64,000 bases of DNA from Ectopseudomonas composti (GTDB lineage Bacteria > Pseudomonadota > Gammaproteobacteria > Pseudomonadales > Pseudomonadaceae): the NCBI RefSeq assembly GCF_001567565.1, contig NZ_LSSW01000022.1, positions 434,001 to 498,000 on the forward strand. Direction: 5' to 3'. Position 1 is the stretch's first letter, and each line of letters begins with the position of its first letter. The notes beneath the pieces are model-generated. The model did no database searches. It was not told the origin of the DNA and saw only the letters and a program-made list of their open reading frames with translations. Shown in pieces: positions 51,849 to 61,190 of this stretch. Made by a program: the position numbers and the translations under genes.

Positions 51849-52522
51849 TCCGGAGCATCCATCATGTATCCCATGCCGCGGGCGGTATGAATCAGCTTGA
51901 GATCGAAATCGTCATCGATTTTTGCGCGTAGCCGGCGTACCGCAACCTCAATGACATTGGTGTCGCTGTCGAAATTCATGTCCCAAACCTGAGAGGCAAT
52001 CAGCGACTTCGGGAGCACCTCGCCGCGCCGGCGCAGTAGCAGTTCCAGCAGTGAAAACTCCTTCGCGGTCAGGTCAATTCTTTTCCCGCCACGGATCGCA
52101 CGCCGCTTCATCAGATCGACTTCCAGATCGGCAATTTTCATGGTGGTCTGCGTCGGCGAACCATTACCTCTGCGCAACAGCGTTCTGACCCTGGCCAGAA
52201 GCTCTGAGAAAGCAAATGGCTTGATCAGGTAGTCGTCCGCACCCAGCTCCAACCCTTTTACGCGGTCTTCCACACCATCGCGTGCCGTCAAGAACAGTAC
52301 GGGGACGTCTTTTCCTGCTGCGCGCAACATGCGCAGCACTTCCCAACCGTCCAGCCCAGGCATCATTACATCCAGAATTAGCAGGTCATAGGCTTCGCTA
52401 AGTGCATGCTGAAGGGCATCTGTACCGGTCATAACCCGGTCGACATTGAACCCAGCCTCGGTGAGACCTTGCTGGAGGTACGTACCGGTTTTGGGTTCGT
52501 CTTCAGCTACCAGTAGTTTCAT
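51845..52522 (-). CDS. copR: Copper response regulator (OmpR-type)
   Basis: The 225-residue protein has a receiver domain ([19 protein letters not shown], phospho-acceptor Asp in [14 protein letters not shown]) and a winged-helix DNA-binding domain ([53 protein letters not shown]). It should bind the TKAC-N5-TGTART boxes found in this locus. The start at [10 protein letters not shown] (52522) is preferred over 52537. It is encoded before copS. Confidence 0.92.
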   Translation of the reverse strand: MKLLVAEDEPKTGTYLQQGLTEAGFNVDRVMTGTDALQHALSEAYDLLILDVMMPGLDGWEVLRMLRAAGKDVPVLFLTARDGVEDRVKGLELGADDYLIKPFAFSELLARVRTLLRRGNGSPTQTTMKIADLEVDLMKRRAIRGGKRIDLTAKEFSLLELLLRRRGEVLPKSLIASQVWDMNFDSDTNVIEVAVRRLRAKIDDDFDLKLIHTARGMGYMMDAPE

Positions 52523-52586
52523 GTGTGCAGACTCCAAAAGTCGGGTGGCCTGAGTTTGCAGGCAAACCGCGGCCCCAACCAGAAGC

Positions 52587-52601
52587 TTACGAAAATGTAA
52601 T
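52587..52601. promoter_or_regulatory. CopR box 1
   Basis: TTACGAAAATGTAAT fits TKAC-N5-TGTART. It lies between copR and the divergent PtrA-like gene, so it could serve both. Confidence 0.6.
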
Positions 52602-52728
52602 TCTGACTTCAGCTCACTGACAGGGTGGCTTGTCTAGGGTGCAAGCATGAGTACTAGGTTGTGCTCTCGGCCCTCGACAGACCAAAAGCAGAGGTGCCGG
52701 CCATAGTTTGCACTGATGGAGACTGCCC

Positions 52729-53088
52729 ATGAAATCGCTGAAACCTTTGCTTCTGGTTGGTTCGCTACTGCTGTCTTCCATGGCTTGGGCCGAAGGGGGC
52801 AGCGACCGTGTATTCGAGCGCATCCAGCAGATGCGCGACAAAGCAGAAGCCGTGCTGATCCAGGCGGAGAAGGCCCCGGTCGGCGAGCGGCATGTGCACA
52901 TGAAGGAGCATATGAACATGCTCGAAGACATCATGAGCCAGCTGCACAACGAACATCCCGCGCCAAACATGTCTGCCGAAGAGCATCTGGCCTGGATGGA
53001 AAAGCATGACAAGCTGGTAGACGACGTGCTGGCTCAAATGATCCGCGAGCACAAGCTAATGATGGCCGACAAAGAGTGCCATCGATAA
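52729..53088 (+). CDS. PtrA-like copper-inducible periplasmic protein 1
   Basis: The 119-residue protein has a signal peptide (LLLVGSLLLSSMAWA) followed by EGGSDRVFERIQQMRDKAEAV, the PtrA N-terminal domain. A His/Met-rich part (HVHMKEHMNMLEDIM, MEKHDKLVDD) can bind copper. PtrA in P. aeruginosa is copper-induced and links copper to type III secretion control. Here it is the first gene after CopR box 1 and is followed by a terminator. A second copy of the N-terminal motif is at 63407. Confidence 0.8.
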   Translation: MKSLKPLLLVGSLLLSSMAWAEGGSDRVFERIQQMRDKAEAVLIQAEKAPVGERHVHMKEHMNMLEDIMSQLHNEHPAPNMSAEEHLAWMEKHDKLVDDVLAQMIREHKLMMADKECHR

Positions 53089-53135
53089 GGATTTTCCCAT
53101 CTTCCAGGCCTTCCGTGATTGCTCCTTTGGCCTAG

Positions 53136-53162
53136 CGGCGCCTTTATGGCGCCGTGCTTTTT
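53136..53162 (+). terminator. Terminator after PtrA-like gene 1
   Basis: Perfect 7 bp arms CGGCGCC and GGCGCCG with loop TTTAT are followed by TGCTTTTT. A good intrinsic terminator. Confidence 0.8.
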
Positions 53163-53168
53163 CCCAGC

Positions 53169-53183
53169 TGACGCAATTGTAGT
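53169..53183. promoter_or_regulatory. CopR box 2
   Basis: TGACGCAATTGTAGT fits TKAC-N5-TGTART and lies 72 bp upstream of the first cupredoxin gene. Confidence 0.55.
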
Positions 53184-53254
53184 TTTGGGGTCAGCGGCCT
53201 GGCAGCAAGCGGGGAATAGCATGAGATTTCCAGCACCCATCTCGAGGTCTCACC

Positions 53255-53812
53255 ATGAAACGCTTACCCCTTAAACTGCTGATCAGCACTCTGTTCATCA
53301 GCACCACCTTTCCGGCATTTGCCGAGGTCGGCGGCAGTAGCAATGGCATTGGGCAGCAGGCCCAGGCGACGCCAGCGACTCGTACCATCTTGGTAAAGAT
53401 GGACGACATCAACTACAGCCAGAAAACGATCGATGTGAAGCCAGGTGAAACCGTGCGCTTCGTTCTGAAGAACGAGGGCGCGTTGATGCACGAGTTCAAC
53501 ATCGGGCAGGCAGCGTCCCAGCTGGAGCACCAGCGCAAGATGGCGTCCTTGTTCAAGGACGGCACACTGACCCCGACCGGCATGGCCGAGCGCATTGTCT
53601 GGCATGAGCGTTATGGCATGGGAGACTCCAACCCTCCAGGCTATCCGGAAGTCATCAAAGCCAAGCATGACGACCCGAACGCGGTTCTCGTCGAGCCCGG
53701 CACAACCAAAGAGTTCGTGTGGACCTTCCCTAAGGCGGGCAGTTTGAGCTTCGCCTGTACATTGCCTGGGCATTACCAGGCGGGGATGGTCGGTGAGTTT
53801 GCTCTGCGTTAG
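53255..53812 (+). CDS. Periplasmic cupredoxin-like copper protein 1 (CopI-like)
   Basis: The 185-residue protein has a signal peptide (LISTLFISTTFPAFA). A cupredoxin domain follows with DVKPGETVRFVLKNEGALMHEFN (first His ligand) and FACTLPGHYQAGMVG (Cys, His, Met ligands), a type 1 copper site. A Met/His-bearing segment between (MAERIVWHERYGMG) may bind further copper. Related CopI proteins protect against copper. It has its own CopR box and a terminator hairpin. Confidence 0.85.
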   Translation: MKRLPLKLLISTLFISTTFPAFAEVGGSSNGIGQQAQATPATRTILVKMDDINYSQKTIDVKPGETVRFVLKNEGALMHEFNIGQAASQLEHQRKMASLFKDGTLTPTGMAERIVWHERYGMGDSNPPGYPEVIKAKHDDPNAVLVEPGTTKEFVWTFPKAGSLSFACTLPGHYQAGMVGEFALR

Positions 53813-53818
53813 TCCGGC

Positions 53819-53858
53819 ATCGGTGCTACCCGTTGGCCGCGAGCTGGGTAGCACCGAT
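53819..53858 (+). terminator. Terminator hairpin after cupredoxin 1
   Basis: Perfect 13 bp arms ATCGGTGCTACCC and GGGTAGCACCGAT with a 14-base loop. There is no U-run; a long stable hairpin 6 bp after the stop. Confidence 0.65.
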
Positions 53859-53868
53859 CTGACGAACC

Positions 53869-53883
53869 TTACTGCGATGTAGT
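53869..53883. promoter_or_regulatory. CopR box 3
   Basis: TTACTGCGATGTAGT fits TKAC-N5-TGTART and is 77 bp before cupredoxin 2, closely mirroring the distance of box 2 to cupredoxin 1. Confidence 0.55.
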
Positions 53884-53959
53884 TTTCACGTCAGCGTACC
53901 GCCAGCTGCACCTCATTAGCATCGGGACTCATCCCTCCTCAACACCTCAGAGGCACACC

Positions 53960-54493
53960 ATGAAACTCAGACCCGCTTTCATAATCACCACCCTTGGCTT
54001 GCTGCTCAGTGCTGCCAATGCGCTGGCCAGCCCGGGCCACAAGAAAGACAGTATTGGGCAACCGGGAGACGGTCAGGCAGTAGATCGCACCATCGAAGTC
54101 CGGATGGGGGACATCTTCTTCGAACCCAAAGCAATGGAGATCAAAGCAGGCGAGACAGTTCGCTTCGTCCTGAAAAATGACGGTGCACTGCTACACGAAT
54201 TCAATCTTGGCAAAGCGGCATCCCATGCCGCGCACCAGAAAGAGATGGCCGCGATGTTTCAGAACGGCACGCTGTCCCCTACAGGTGCACATGACATGAG
54301 CAATATGGGCCATGCCATGGGCGGCATGAAGATGGTCGGTATGGAACACGATGACCCCAACAGTGTTCTTGTCGAACCTGGAGCACGCGAAGAGTTGATC
54401 TGGACCTTCTCCGCCGCCACCGAACTGGAGTTCGCCTGCAATATTCCAGGACATTATCAGTCGGGAATGGTCGGTAAGGTGACCGTACGCTGA
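53960..54493 (+). CDS. Periplasmic cupredoxin-like copper protein 2 (CopI-like)
   Basis: The 177-residue paralogue of the preceding gene has a signal peptide (LGLLLSAANALA). IKAGETVRFVLKNDGALLHEFN and FACNIPGHYQSGMVG give the His, Cys-His-Met type 1 copper ligands. The middle has a Met/His-rich insert (HDMSNMGHAMGGMKMVGMEHDD) not found in copy 1, suggesting extra copper binding. It is a tandem duplicate with its own CopR box. The tail has the same VGKVTVR end as related cupredoxins. Confidence 0.85.
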   Translation: MKLRPAFIITTLGLLLSAANALASPGHKKDSIGQPGDGQAVDRTIEVRMGDIFFEPKAMEIKAGETVRFVLKNDGALLHEFNLGKAASHAAHQKEMAAMFQNGTLSPTGAHDMSNMGHAMGGMKMVGMEHDDPNSVLVEPGAREELIWTFSAATELEFACNIPGHYQSGMVGKVTVR

Positions 54494-54572
54494 CGTTTAT
54501 TGATACTCGCCAACTCCGTCCAGTCTGAGACACCTATAGTGATCCGGCCGCCATTGAAACGAGGCTATTGTC

Positions 54573-54821
54573 GTGGACCATACCCATCACACCAGTACCA
54601 CTGAGCCGCCTTTTTGGAAGAGCAAGATTGGCATTGCGCTGATCATGCTGGCCGTAATAGGCATCTTCTATGTAGCGCGTGAGCATTACGGTCATCTTTC
54701 GCAGGCCCTGCCGTACCTCATCCTGCTGCTATGCCCGCTGATGCATCTGTTTGGCCACAATCACGGCGGGCACTCCCACTCCAGCAGCACCGCTGTTTCC
54801 AAGGACGAAGAAAGGACATAG
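54573..54821 (+). CDS. DUF2933 small His-rich membrane protein
   Basis: The 82-residue protein has an N-terminal His cluster (MDHTHHTS), one or two membrane segments ([37 protein letters not shown]) and a C-terminal [14 protein letters not shown]2933 proteins accompany copper P-type ATPases and may pass copper or assist it. Its stop is 5 bp before the ATPase ATG. A GTG start is used. Confidence 0.8.
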   Translation: MDHTHHTSTTEPPFWKSKIGIALIMLAVIGIFYVAREHYGHLSQALPYLILLLCPLMHLFGHNHGGHSHSSSTAVSKDEERT

Positions 54822-54826
54822 ATCGC

Positions 54827-57190
54827 ATGCAAAAGACCTCCTGCCATCATGACCAGGATCATTCACATAACTCGCACGCCCACTCCGAGAGCCAGCGCGA
54901 CCCGGTGTGTGGCATGGAGGTCAAACCTGATGGCCCTTATCGCGAGAGCTTTGAAGGGAAGGCCTATCATTTCTGCAGTGCGAAGTGCCTAGAGAAATTC
55001 CAAGCAGATCCTCATCAGTACATGAGCCATCAGTCTCATGGGGAGCATCACCAGCACGCGACTCCAGCACACACATCGACACCTGTAGGTGCTGAATACA
55101 CCTGCCCGATGCATCCAGAAATCCGTCAACCGGCTCCCGGAAACTGCCCGATCTGCGGGATGACGCTGGAACCTGTCATCCCGGAGCTGGAAGAGGAGGA
55201 AAATCCAGAGCTGAAGGACTTCTCGCTGCGGTTCTGGTGGACCCTACCGTTGACCGTCATCGTGACCGTATTGGCGATGGCCGGCCATTCCTTGCAACTG
55301 TTTCATGGCACGACCCAGAACTGGGTCGAGCTGGCTCTGGCGACGCCCGTGACGCTATGGGGTGGCTGGGTATTCTTCACCCGCGGCATTGACTCCATCC
55401 GCCACCGCAGCCCCAACATGTGGACCCTGATCGGTTTGGGAACGGCCGCTGCCTACCTCTACAGCGTGGCCGCTACCTTGGTTCCGCAGTGGTTTCCGGC
55501 GGCTTTTGCCCAGGACGGACGTATCGGCGTCTATTTTGAAGCAGCCGCGGTGATTATCTCACTCACGCTGTTGGGCCAAATGCTCGAACTCAAGGCCCGC
55601 TCGCAGACTTCGGCAGCCATCAAGTCACTGCTGAGGCTGGCACCAAAGACTGCGCGTCGCATCAAGCCCGATGGCCAGGAAGAAGATATTCCGCTGACAC
55701 ATGTCCATCAGGGCGACCACCTACGTGTCCGGCCGGGAGAGAAAGTCCCGGTGGACGGTACGGTTCTAGAGGGGGAGAGCGCCGTCGACGAGTCGATGCT
55801 TACCGGAGAACCGTTACCCGTGACCAAGCGGGTAGGGGATGCCCTTATCGGTGCCACCCTGAACACCCACGGCAGCCTGGTGATGGAGGCGCAGAAGGTC
55901 GGTGCCGAGACCATGCTGTCGCAGATCGTTCAGATGGTGGCCAGAGCCCAACGTTCCAAGGCCCCCATGCAGCGTATGGCTGATGCGGTGGCAGGGTATT
56001 TCGTGGTCGGGGTGATCCTGATCGCGATTCTGACCTTCTTCGGCTGGGGGCTATTAGGGCCGGAATCAGGCTGGGTATTTGGCCTGATCAATGCGGTGGC
56101 GGTGCTAATCATTGCGTGTCCCTGCGCTCTGGGTCTGGCAACCCCGATGTCCGTCATGGTTGCGACTGGCAAGGCCGCTAGCAGCGGTGTGTTGTTCCGC
56201 GATGCCAGCGCCATCGAAAATCTATGCAAGATCGACATGCTCATCGTCGACAAGACTGGAACCCTGACTGAGGGGCGTCCCGTATTTCATAGTGCGGAAG
56301 GGACAGGCGGTTACGACTCCAATGAAGTGCTGCGCCTGGCTGCTAGTCTCGACCAGGGTAGTGAGCACCCGCTGGCTCATGCCATCGTCGATCATGCGCG
56401 CGGTCAGGGCATTGCACTGGTCAAACCGGACACTTTCGAATCTGGCTCGGGTATTGGTGTGCGCGGCCAGGTCGATGACCATCAGCTGCAGCTCGGCAAC
56501 ACCGCACTGATGGACGAGGCGGGCGTCGATATTACCCCGCTGCGCAATCGCGCCGAGCAACTGCGTCTGGAAGGCATCAGCATCATCTATTTGGCCGTTG
56601 ATGGTCGCCTGGCGGGACTCCTGGCCGTTTCCGATCCGATCAAGCCTACTTCTCAACAGGCTGTCTCCAAGCTTCAAAGCGAAGACGTAAAGGTCATCAT
56701 GGCCACTGGTGATGGCCTCACCACAGCAAGAGCCGTGGCGAAGCAGCTCGGAATCGAGGAAGTGCATGGTGAGGTCAAACCGCAGGATAAGGAGAAACTG
56801 GTCGCCGATTTGCAGGGCTATGGCCGTCGTGTCGCCATGGCGGGTGACGGCATCAACGATGCGCCCGCCCTGGCCAGGTCTGACGTAGGTATCGCCATGG
56901 GCACCGGTACCGATGTGGCGATGAACAGCGCCCAAGTGACGCTGGTCAAGGGAGATCTGATGGGCATCCTGCGAGCGCGCACCCTGTCAGTGGCAACCGT
57001 GAAAAACATGAGGCAGAACCTCGCCTTTGCGTTCCTCTACAACGCGATGGGAATCCCGCTAGCAGCGGGGCTGCTGTACCCGCTGACGGGGCATCTTCTG
57101 TCGCCCTTGATTGCTGCGCTGGCGATGAGTGTCAGCTCGGCGTCGGTGGTCTTCAATGCTCTGAGGTTGAAATCAACGGACATCGGATAG
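54827..57190 (+). CDS. Copper-translocating P1B-type ATPase
   Basis: The 787-residue exporter starts with a His-rich head ([16 protein letters not shown]). A YHS domain ([19 protein letters not shown]) and a heavy-metal-binding domain ([26 protein letters not shown]) follow in place of HMA repeats. The transport CPC is in [13 protein letters not shown], the phosphorylated Asp in [10 protein letters not shown], and hinge [22 protein letters not shown] follows. CPC indicates Cu+ or Ag+ export. An out-of-frame overlap of the upstream ORF makes earlier starts unlikely. Confidence 0.92.
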   Translation: MQKTSCHHDQDHSHNSHAHSESQRDPVCGMEVKPDGPYRESFEGKAYHFCSAKCLEKFQADPHQYMSHQSHGEHHQHATPAHTSTPVGAEYTCPMHPEIRQPAPGNCPICGMTLEPVIPELEEEENPELKDFSLRFWWTLPLTVIVTVLAMAGHSLQLFHGTTQNWVELALATPVTLWGGWVFFTRGIDSIRHRSPNMWTLIGLGTAAAYLYSVAATLVPQWFPAAFAQDGRIGVYFEAAAVIISLTLLGQMLELKARSQTSAAIKSLLRLAPKTARRIKPDGQEEDIPLTHVHQGDHLRVRPGEKVPVDGTVLEGESAVDESMLTGEPLPVTKRVGDALIGATLNTHGSLVMEAQKVGAETMLSQIVQMVARAQRSKAPMQRMADAVAGYFVVGVILIAILTFFGWGLLGPESGWVFGLINAVAVLIIACPCALGLATPMSVMVATGKAASSGVLFRDASAIENLCKIDMLIVDKTGTLTEGRPVFHSAEGTGGYDSNEVLRLAASLDQGSEHPLAHAIVDHARGQGIALVKPDTFESGSGIGVRGQVDDHQLQLGNTALMDEAGVDITPLRNRAEQLRLEGISIIYLAVDGRLAGLLAVSDPIKPTSQQAVSKLQSEDVKVIMATGDGLTTARAVAKQLGIEEVHGEVKPQDKEKLVADLQGYGRRVAMAGDGINDAPALARSDVGIAMGTGTDVAMNSAQVTLVKGDLMGILRARTLSVATVKNMRQNLAFAFLYNAMGIPLAAGLLYPLTGHLLSPLIAALAMSVSSASVVFNALRLKSTDIG

Positions 57191-57232
57191 GCTTCCATAC
57201 CACCGACCAGGTGATTATTCAGAAGCGCATCT

Positions 57233-57264
57233 GACCGGAAAATGCCGTACGGTAGTTTCCGGTC
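57233..57264. repeat. Nested dyad between the copper ATPase and the Gabija-like pair
   Basis: Outer arms GACCGGAAA and TTTCCGGTC share a centre with an inner palindrome CCGTACGG. It may be a terminator of the copper operon, an operator, or a recombination mark at the left edge of the defence insertion. Confidence 0.5.
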
Positions 57265-57363
57265 CGACCTATCTGTCGCAACACATAGTGACGAGGTGAC
57301 GTTCGATGGACTGTTGCCGCTGCGGGTAGGAGACTGGTCGTCGTTAACCCATGAGGACTCTCC

Positions 57364-59091
57364 GTGGCCCGCATTCGCAGACTGATTATCAGCAACTTCC
57401 GATCTATCCAGGCGCTCGACTGGGTGCCGGCCCCAGGAATTAACTGCCTCATAGGTCCTGGCGATAGTGGAAAGTCCAGCATTCTAGATGCGATTGACCT
57501 TTGCGTCGGTGCCCGCCGGGGCGGCACGTTCGGCGACATGGACTTCTTCGCTCTGAACGTCGAAACACCCATCACCATCAGTGTGACGCTTGGCGATTTG
57601 CCGGTATCGCTGATGGATATCGATGTTTACGGCGAGTTCTTGCGTGGATTCAATCCAGGAACGGGAGAAGTCGAAGACGAACCGCGAGCGGGGCTGGAGA
57701 CCGTTATCACCTTGCTCCTGCAAGTTGGTGCCGATTTGGAACCTACCTGGACACTTTTTTCTGAGCGTGCGGAGCAGCAGCAACTCGAACGCACTCTTCC
57801 CTGGAAGGAACGAGCGGCACTAGCACCCGCCCGTATCGGCAGCTTTGCGAGTTCGAACTTGTCGTGGAGTCGTGGCTCAGTGCTCAATCGACTTACCGAT
57901 GAGCGCGCCGAGCTTGGTGCTGAACTGGCGCGCGCCGCTAGGCAAGCAAGAGCGAACTTTGGCAATCAAGCAGCCGAACATCTGACCCAGACGCTTGAGG
58001 TCGTGCAACGCACAGCACAGCATCTTGGCGTTTCGGTCGGGGCTATGCCTCAGGCGCTCCTTGACGCACATTCTGTGTCGATTGGCGAGGGGGCGATCGC
58101 GCTGCACAGTGAAACAGGTATTCCGCTGCGCTCCCTTGGCACGGGCTCGTCACGCTTGCTAGTGGCAGGGCTTCAAAGGGCTGCGGCCAGCGCCGCGCCA
58201 ATTGCCCTGGTTGATGAGGTGGAATACGGGCTTGAACCTCATCGGCTCATGCGATTCCTGGACTCGCTGGGTGCAAAGGACGCTGCCGCTCCGTTGCAAG
58301 TGTTCATGACGACGCACTCGCCGGTCGCGCTGCGCGAGCTGTCCGGCAGCCAGTTATTCGTTGTTCGGTCAGCACCTCAGCGCCACAGTGTTATGCCAGC
58401 TGGGGAAGCCAACGAGGTACAAAGTACCCTTCGGAAGGACCCCGAAGCATTCCTCGCCAAATCCATCATCGTTTGCGAGGGGGCCAGCGAGGTTGGCTTC
58501 GCGCGTGGCCTTGACCAATGGTGGGTCAGTCTTGGCGCTACCTCATTCCTGGCCCATGGCGGCGCGTATGTGGACGCCGGCGGGGGAAGCCCCGATAACA
58601 GTCTTATCCGGGGAACAGCACTTCTGAACTTGGGTTACCGCGTGATGGTTTTTGTAGATGCCGACAAGCCTTCGACCGCGGGGCTCGCTGAAGCATTCTT
58701 GGCCGCCGGCGGGCAAATTCTTACATGGCGACCAGGCCTCACGTTGGAGGACGAGATCTTCCGCCATCTCAGTGAGCAAGCACTCGATGCACTTCTGGCG
58801 AAAGCCGAAACAATAGTGGGTGCAGAGCTGATGAACGCACACATTCAGACGAAGTCCCAAGGCCGCGTGACGCTGAACGATATCCGAGCCAAGCGACTCG
58901 TGGATGGGTACTCACCTGAGAGACGAGAGCTGCTGGGAACCGCATCCCGTATCCGCAACAGCGGCTGGTTCAAGTCGCTGACAACCTATCAGGAGGTTGC
59001 AAGGGACATCGTCGGTCCGTCTTTACAGAACGCCGAACCGGGCTTCATGGCAGTCACGAATCAGCTCTGGACGTTTACAAGTGCCCCCTGA
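57364..59091 (+). CDS. gajA: OLD-family ATPase-TOPRIM nuclease (GajA-like)
   Basis: The 575-residue protein has the ABC-type ATPase half: FRSIQALDWVPAPG and Walker A GPGDSGKSS (31-39), signature-like SLGTGSSR (257-264), Walker B ALVDEVEYGLEP (281-292) and H318. A TOPRIM nuclease half follows with VCEGASE (E372) and VFVDADK (D432/D434). Length and partner match GajA of the Gabija anti-phage system, which nicks phage DNA when nucleotide pools fall. A GTG start follows GAGGACTCTCC. Codon use differs modestly from the copper genes. Confidence 0.82.
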   Translation: MARIRRLIISNFRSIQALDWVPAPGINCLIGPGDSGKSSILDAIDLCVGARRGGTFGDMDFFALNVETPITISVTLGDLPVSLMDIDVYGEFLRGFNPGTGEVEDEPRAGLETVITLLLQVGADLEPTWTLFSERAEQQQLERTLPWKERAALAPARIGSFASSNLSWSRGSVLNRLTDERAELGAELARAARQARANFGNQAAEHLTQTLEVVQRTAQHLGVSVGAMPQALLDAHSVSIGEGAIALHSETGIPLRSLGTGSSRLLVAGLQRAAASAAPIALVDEVEYGLEPHRLMRFLDSLGAKDAAAPLQVFMTTHSPVALRELSGSQLFVVRSAPQRHSVMPAGEANEVQSTLRKDPEAFLAKSIIVCEGASEVGFARGLDQWWVSLGATSFLAHGGAYVDAGGGSPDNSLIRGTALLNLGYRVMVFVDADKPSTAGLAEAFLAAGGQILTWRPGLTLEDEIFRHLSEQALDALLAKAETIVGAELMNAHIQTKSQGRVTLNDIRAKRLVDGYSPERRELLGTASRIRNSGWFKSLTTYQEVARDIVGPSLQNAEPGFMAVTNQLWTFTSAP

Positions 59092-60508
59092 GATTGATCT
59101 TTTCGCTATCGAGCGTGGCTCCATAACGGCCCCCGCAGGTTGTGGAAAAACGCAATTGATTGCCGAGACGCTCATCGCGCATACGCAGAGCAAACCCATC
59201 CTCGTCTTGACACATACGAACGCCGGCGTTGCGGCCTTACGGGCGCGCCTGAGACGAGCCGGTGTTCCTAACTCCGCATATCGAGTCTCCACCATTGACG
59301 GATTCTCGATGCGCCTGATCGCTAAGTTCCCAGCGCGAAGCGGCCATAACCCGCAGATCCTACAGCTGCATCAACCCAATACTGACTACCCGGCAATTCG
59401 GGAGGCCGCCATGCAGTTGTTGCAGGCCGGTCACCTCGCTCAGCCCCTTCGCGCCACCTATGCACGGTTGCTTGTCGACGAGTACCAAGACTGCAACGTC
59501 GTCCAGCACGCCATCGTGTCTGGTTTGGCCCAGGTGCTTCCGACCTGCGTGCTCGGTGACCCGATGCAAGCCATATTCAGCTTCCGTGGCAATCGACTGG
59601 TGCATTGGGCGAATGAGGTGCAACCCCTGTTTCCCGCAGCGGGAGAGTTGAGGATACCGTGGCGCTGGCGGCTGGCTGGAGCTGAGAACCTCGGGCAGTG
59701 GCTGCTCGCCATAAGGCAACAACTTCAAGCTGGTCAGCCGGTGGATCTGCGCACGGCTCCAGCAGAAGTGCGTTGGGTGCAGCTAAACGCCGGAACCGAA
59801 GTTCAGCAGCGACTGGTGGCCGCGAGAACCGAAGCTCCCAACGCTCAGGGTAGCGTCCTCATCATCGGGGACTCCATCAACGTGCAAGGTCGCCATCAGC
59901 TCACGAGCCAGACACCCGGTGCCATGGCCGTAGAAGCCGTCGACCTGAGAGATCTCGTCAACTTCGCCAGGAACTTTGACTTGCAGGGTGCCAATGCTCT
60001 GGCACAACTTGTGGAGTTTGCTTCCAGCGTAATGACGGGGGTAGGTGCAGCAAACCTGCGAACGCGCGTGGAGTCGCTGCGTGCAGGAAGGGCCCGAACG
60101 CCTCCGACCGCGGCCGAGGCTGCGGCGATCGATTTCGTAGCAGCGCCAACATTGGGGCAAGCGCTCCGTGTGATCGATACGCTCGCTGAGCAGCACGGGG
60201 CACGTGTATACCGACCGGAGGTTCTGTACTGCTGCCGGTCTGCAATGCAAGCGGTGGTGGGAGGTGCTGCCGACTTTCTGAGTGCAGCCATTCAAGCGCG
60301 AGAGCGCAATAGACACCTTGCCCGACCGATCGCAAGACGCTCTGTAGGCAGCACATTACTTCTCAAGGGGCTGGAGGCGGATGTCTCGGTTGTCCTGCAT
60401 CCTGAGCTTATGACCCCCCAGAATCTATACGTCGCACTGACGAGGGGCGCAAGGCATGTCGTGGTGTGTTCACCAACCCCCATCCTTACGCCCGTGGTAA
60501 ACGGCTGA
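59081..60508 (+). CDS. gajB: UvrD/Rep-like helicase (GajB-like)
   Basis: The 475-residue superfamily 1 helicase has Walker A ITAPAGCGKTQLIAET, motif Ia LTHTNAGVAALRAR, motif II LLVDEYQDCNVVQ, motif III LGDPMQAIFSFRG and motif VI NLYVALTRGARHVVV. It is shorter than UvrD, as GajB proteins are. In Gabija, GajB senses DNA termini and activates the GajA nuclease. A GTG at 59081 overlaps the gajA end by 11 bp and gives VPPEIDLFAIERGSITAPAG. Confidence 0.82.
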   Translation: MPPEIDLFAIERGSITAPAGCGKTQLIAETLIAHTQSKPILVLTHTNAGVAALRARLRRAGVPNSAYRVSTIDGFSMRLIAKFPARSGHNPQILQLHQPNTDYPAIREAAMQLLQAGHLAQPLRATYARLLVDEYQDCNVVQHAIVSGLAQVLPTCVLGDPMQAIFSFRGNRLVHWANEVQPLFPAAGELRIPWRWRLAGAENLGQWLLAIRQQLQAGQPVDLRTAPAEVRWVQLNAGTEVQQRLVAARTEAPNAQGSVLIIGDSINVQGRHQLTSQTPGAMAVEAVDLRDLVNFARNFDLQGANALAQLVEFASSVMTGVGAANLRTRVESLRAGRARTPPTAAEAAAIDFVAAPTLGQALRVIDTLAEQHGARVYRPEVLYCCRSAMQAVVGGAADFLSAAIQARERNRHLARPIARRSVGSTLLLKGLEADVSVVLHPELMTPQNLYVALTRGARHVVVCSPTPILTPVVNG

Positions 60509-60530
60509 TCCTTTTGTAGCGCTTACGGGC

Positions 60531-60561
60531 TTGACCTTGCCATCGTGTCAAGGTCGATGCT
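60531..60561 (+). promoter_or_regulatory. CueR-type (MerR-family) promoter for the copZ-like gene
   Basis: The dyad has arms ACCTTG and CAAGGT (60534-60554) lying between -35 TTGACC and -10 GATGCT, with a long 19 bp spacer. This is the typical MerR-type architecture of CueR. CueR itself is not in the window. It restarts copper-responsive transcription right after the Gabija-like pair. Confidence 0.8.
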
Positions 60562-60605
60562 GTCCGTGCGGTAACTTGAGCCGCGGACGAAATGAGGTGA
60601 AAGAC

Positions 60606-60806
60606 ATGTTTAGTCTGAGTGTTGCGGGGATGGGCTGTGGCAGTTGCGTGAGCAAAATCACGAAGGCCATTCAAGCTCTGGATCAGGATGCACGAGTAGA
60701 AGTGGATCGAGCGGCCGGCAAGGTCACCGTTGAGAGCACAGAAAGTGCCGAATCGATCCGCGAACTCATCCAGGAGCTTGGCTATTCGGCCCAGGTCAGC
60801 GCTTGA
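60606..60806 (+). CDS. copZ: CopZ-like HMA copper chaperone
   Basis: The 66-residue protein has one HMA domain: MFSLSVAGMGCGSCVSKITKAIQ, with metal-binding Cys pair in GMGCGSC (C11, C14). It should shuttle Cu+ in the cytoplasm to the P-type ATPase. Expression from the CueR-type promoter fits. The paralogue CopZ usually has GMTCGHC; the small loop residues here are Gly and Ser. GAGGTGAAAGAC precedes the ATG. Confidence 0.88.
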   Translation: MFSLSVAGMGCGSCVSKITKAIQALDQDARVEVDRAAGKVTVESTESAESIRELIQELGYSAQVSA

Positions 60807-60825
60807 GCGCTGACCTGCTATCCCA

Positions 60826-61140
60826 CTAAATCTCCAGTTCTGAGAGCTCTTTTAGCCCTGGGATACTGGTGACCTCGTTGGTCATACCTTCTGAACCATC
60901 TCGGCCGCGAAGCCAGTTTGAGTGATCGCCTGGCTCGCGCATTTCCAGCGTGTCATAGGAGTACCGCTTGCGCTTGAACAGGCTTTTCAATGCAGCGAAC
61001 TCGTGGCTTTTTTCGTCTTCTATGCCGACGACTTCTCCTGCAAGCCGCTCCCAGTGACCAACGCCGTCGGCCAGCATTGCCTGATAGGTCTCCGGGTCAA
61101 GCAAGGCTTGCTGTTTGAAATGAATGATGCGGTGAGTCAT
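60826..61140 (-). CDS. Hypothetical protein near the bufferin operon
   Basis: A 104-residue soluble protein: MTHRIIHFKQQALLDPETYQ, then VGHWERLAGEVVGIEDEKSHEFAALKSLFKRKRYSYDTLEMREPGDH. No family recognised. It follows bufC on the same strand, 50 bp away, so it may be an accessory gene of that operon. The start is uncertain; an upstream TTG would add seven residues. Confidence 0.5.
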   Translation of the reverse strand: MTHRIIHFKQQALLDPETYQAMLADGVGHWERLAGEVVGIEDEKSHEFAALKSLFKRKRYSYDTLEMREPGDHSNWLRGRDGSEGMTNEVTSIPGLKELSELEI

Positions 61141-61190
61141 AGAAGCGCTCGGAGTGGCCAAAGAGAGAGCGCTAGCCTAAAGGTTCCGGG

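Noticed and set aside
57623..57823. Small frames within gajA
   Set aside because: Out-of-frame shadows without ribosome sites.
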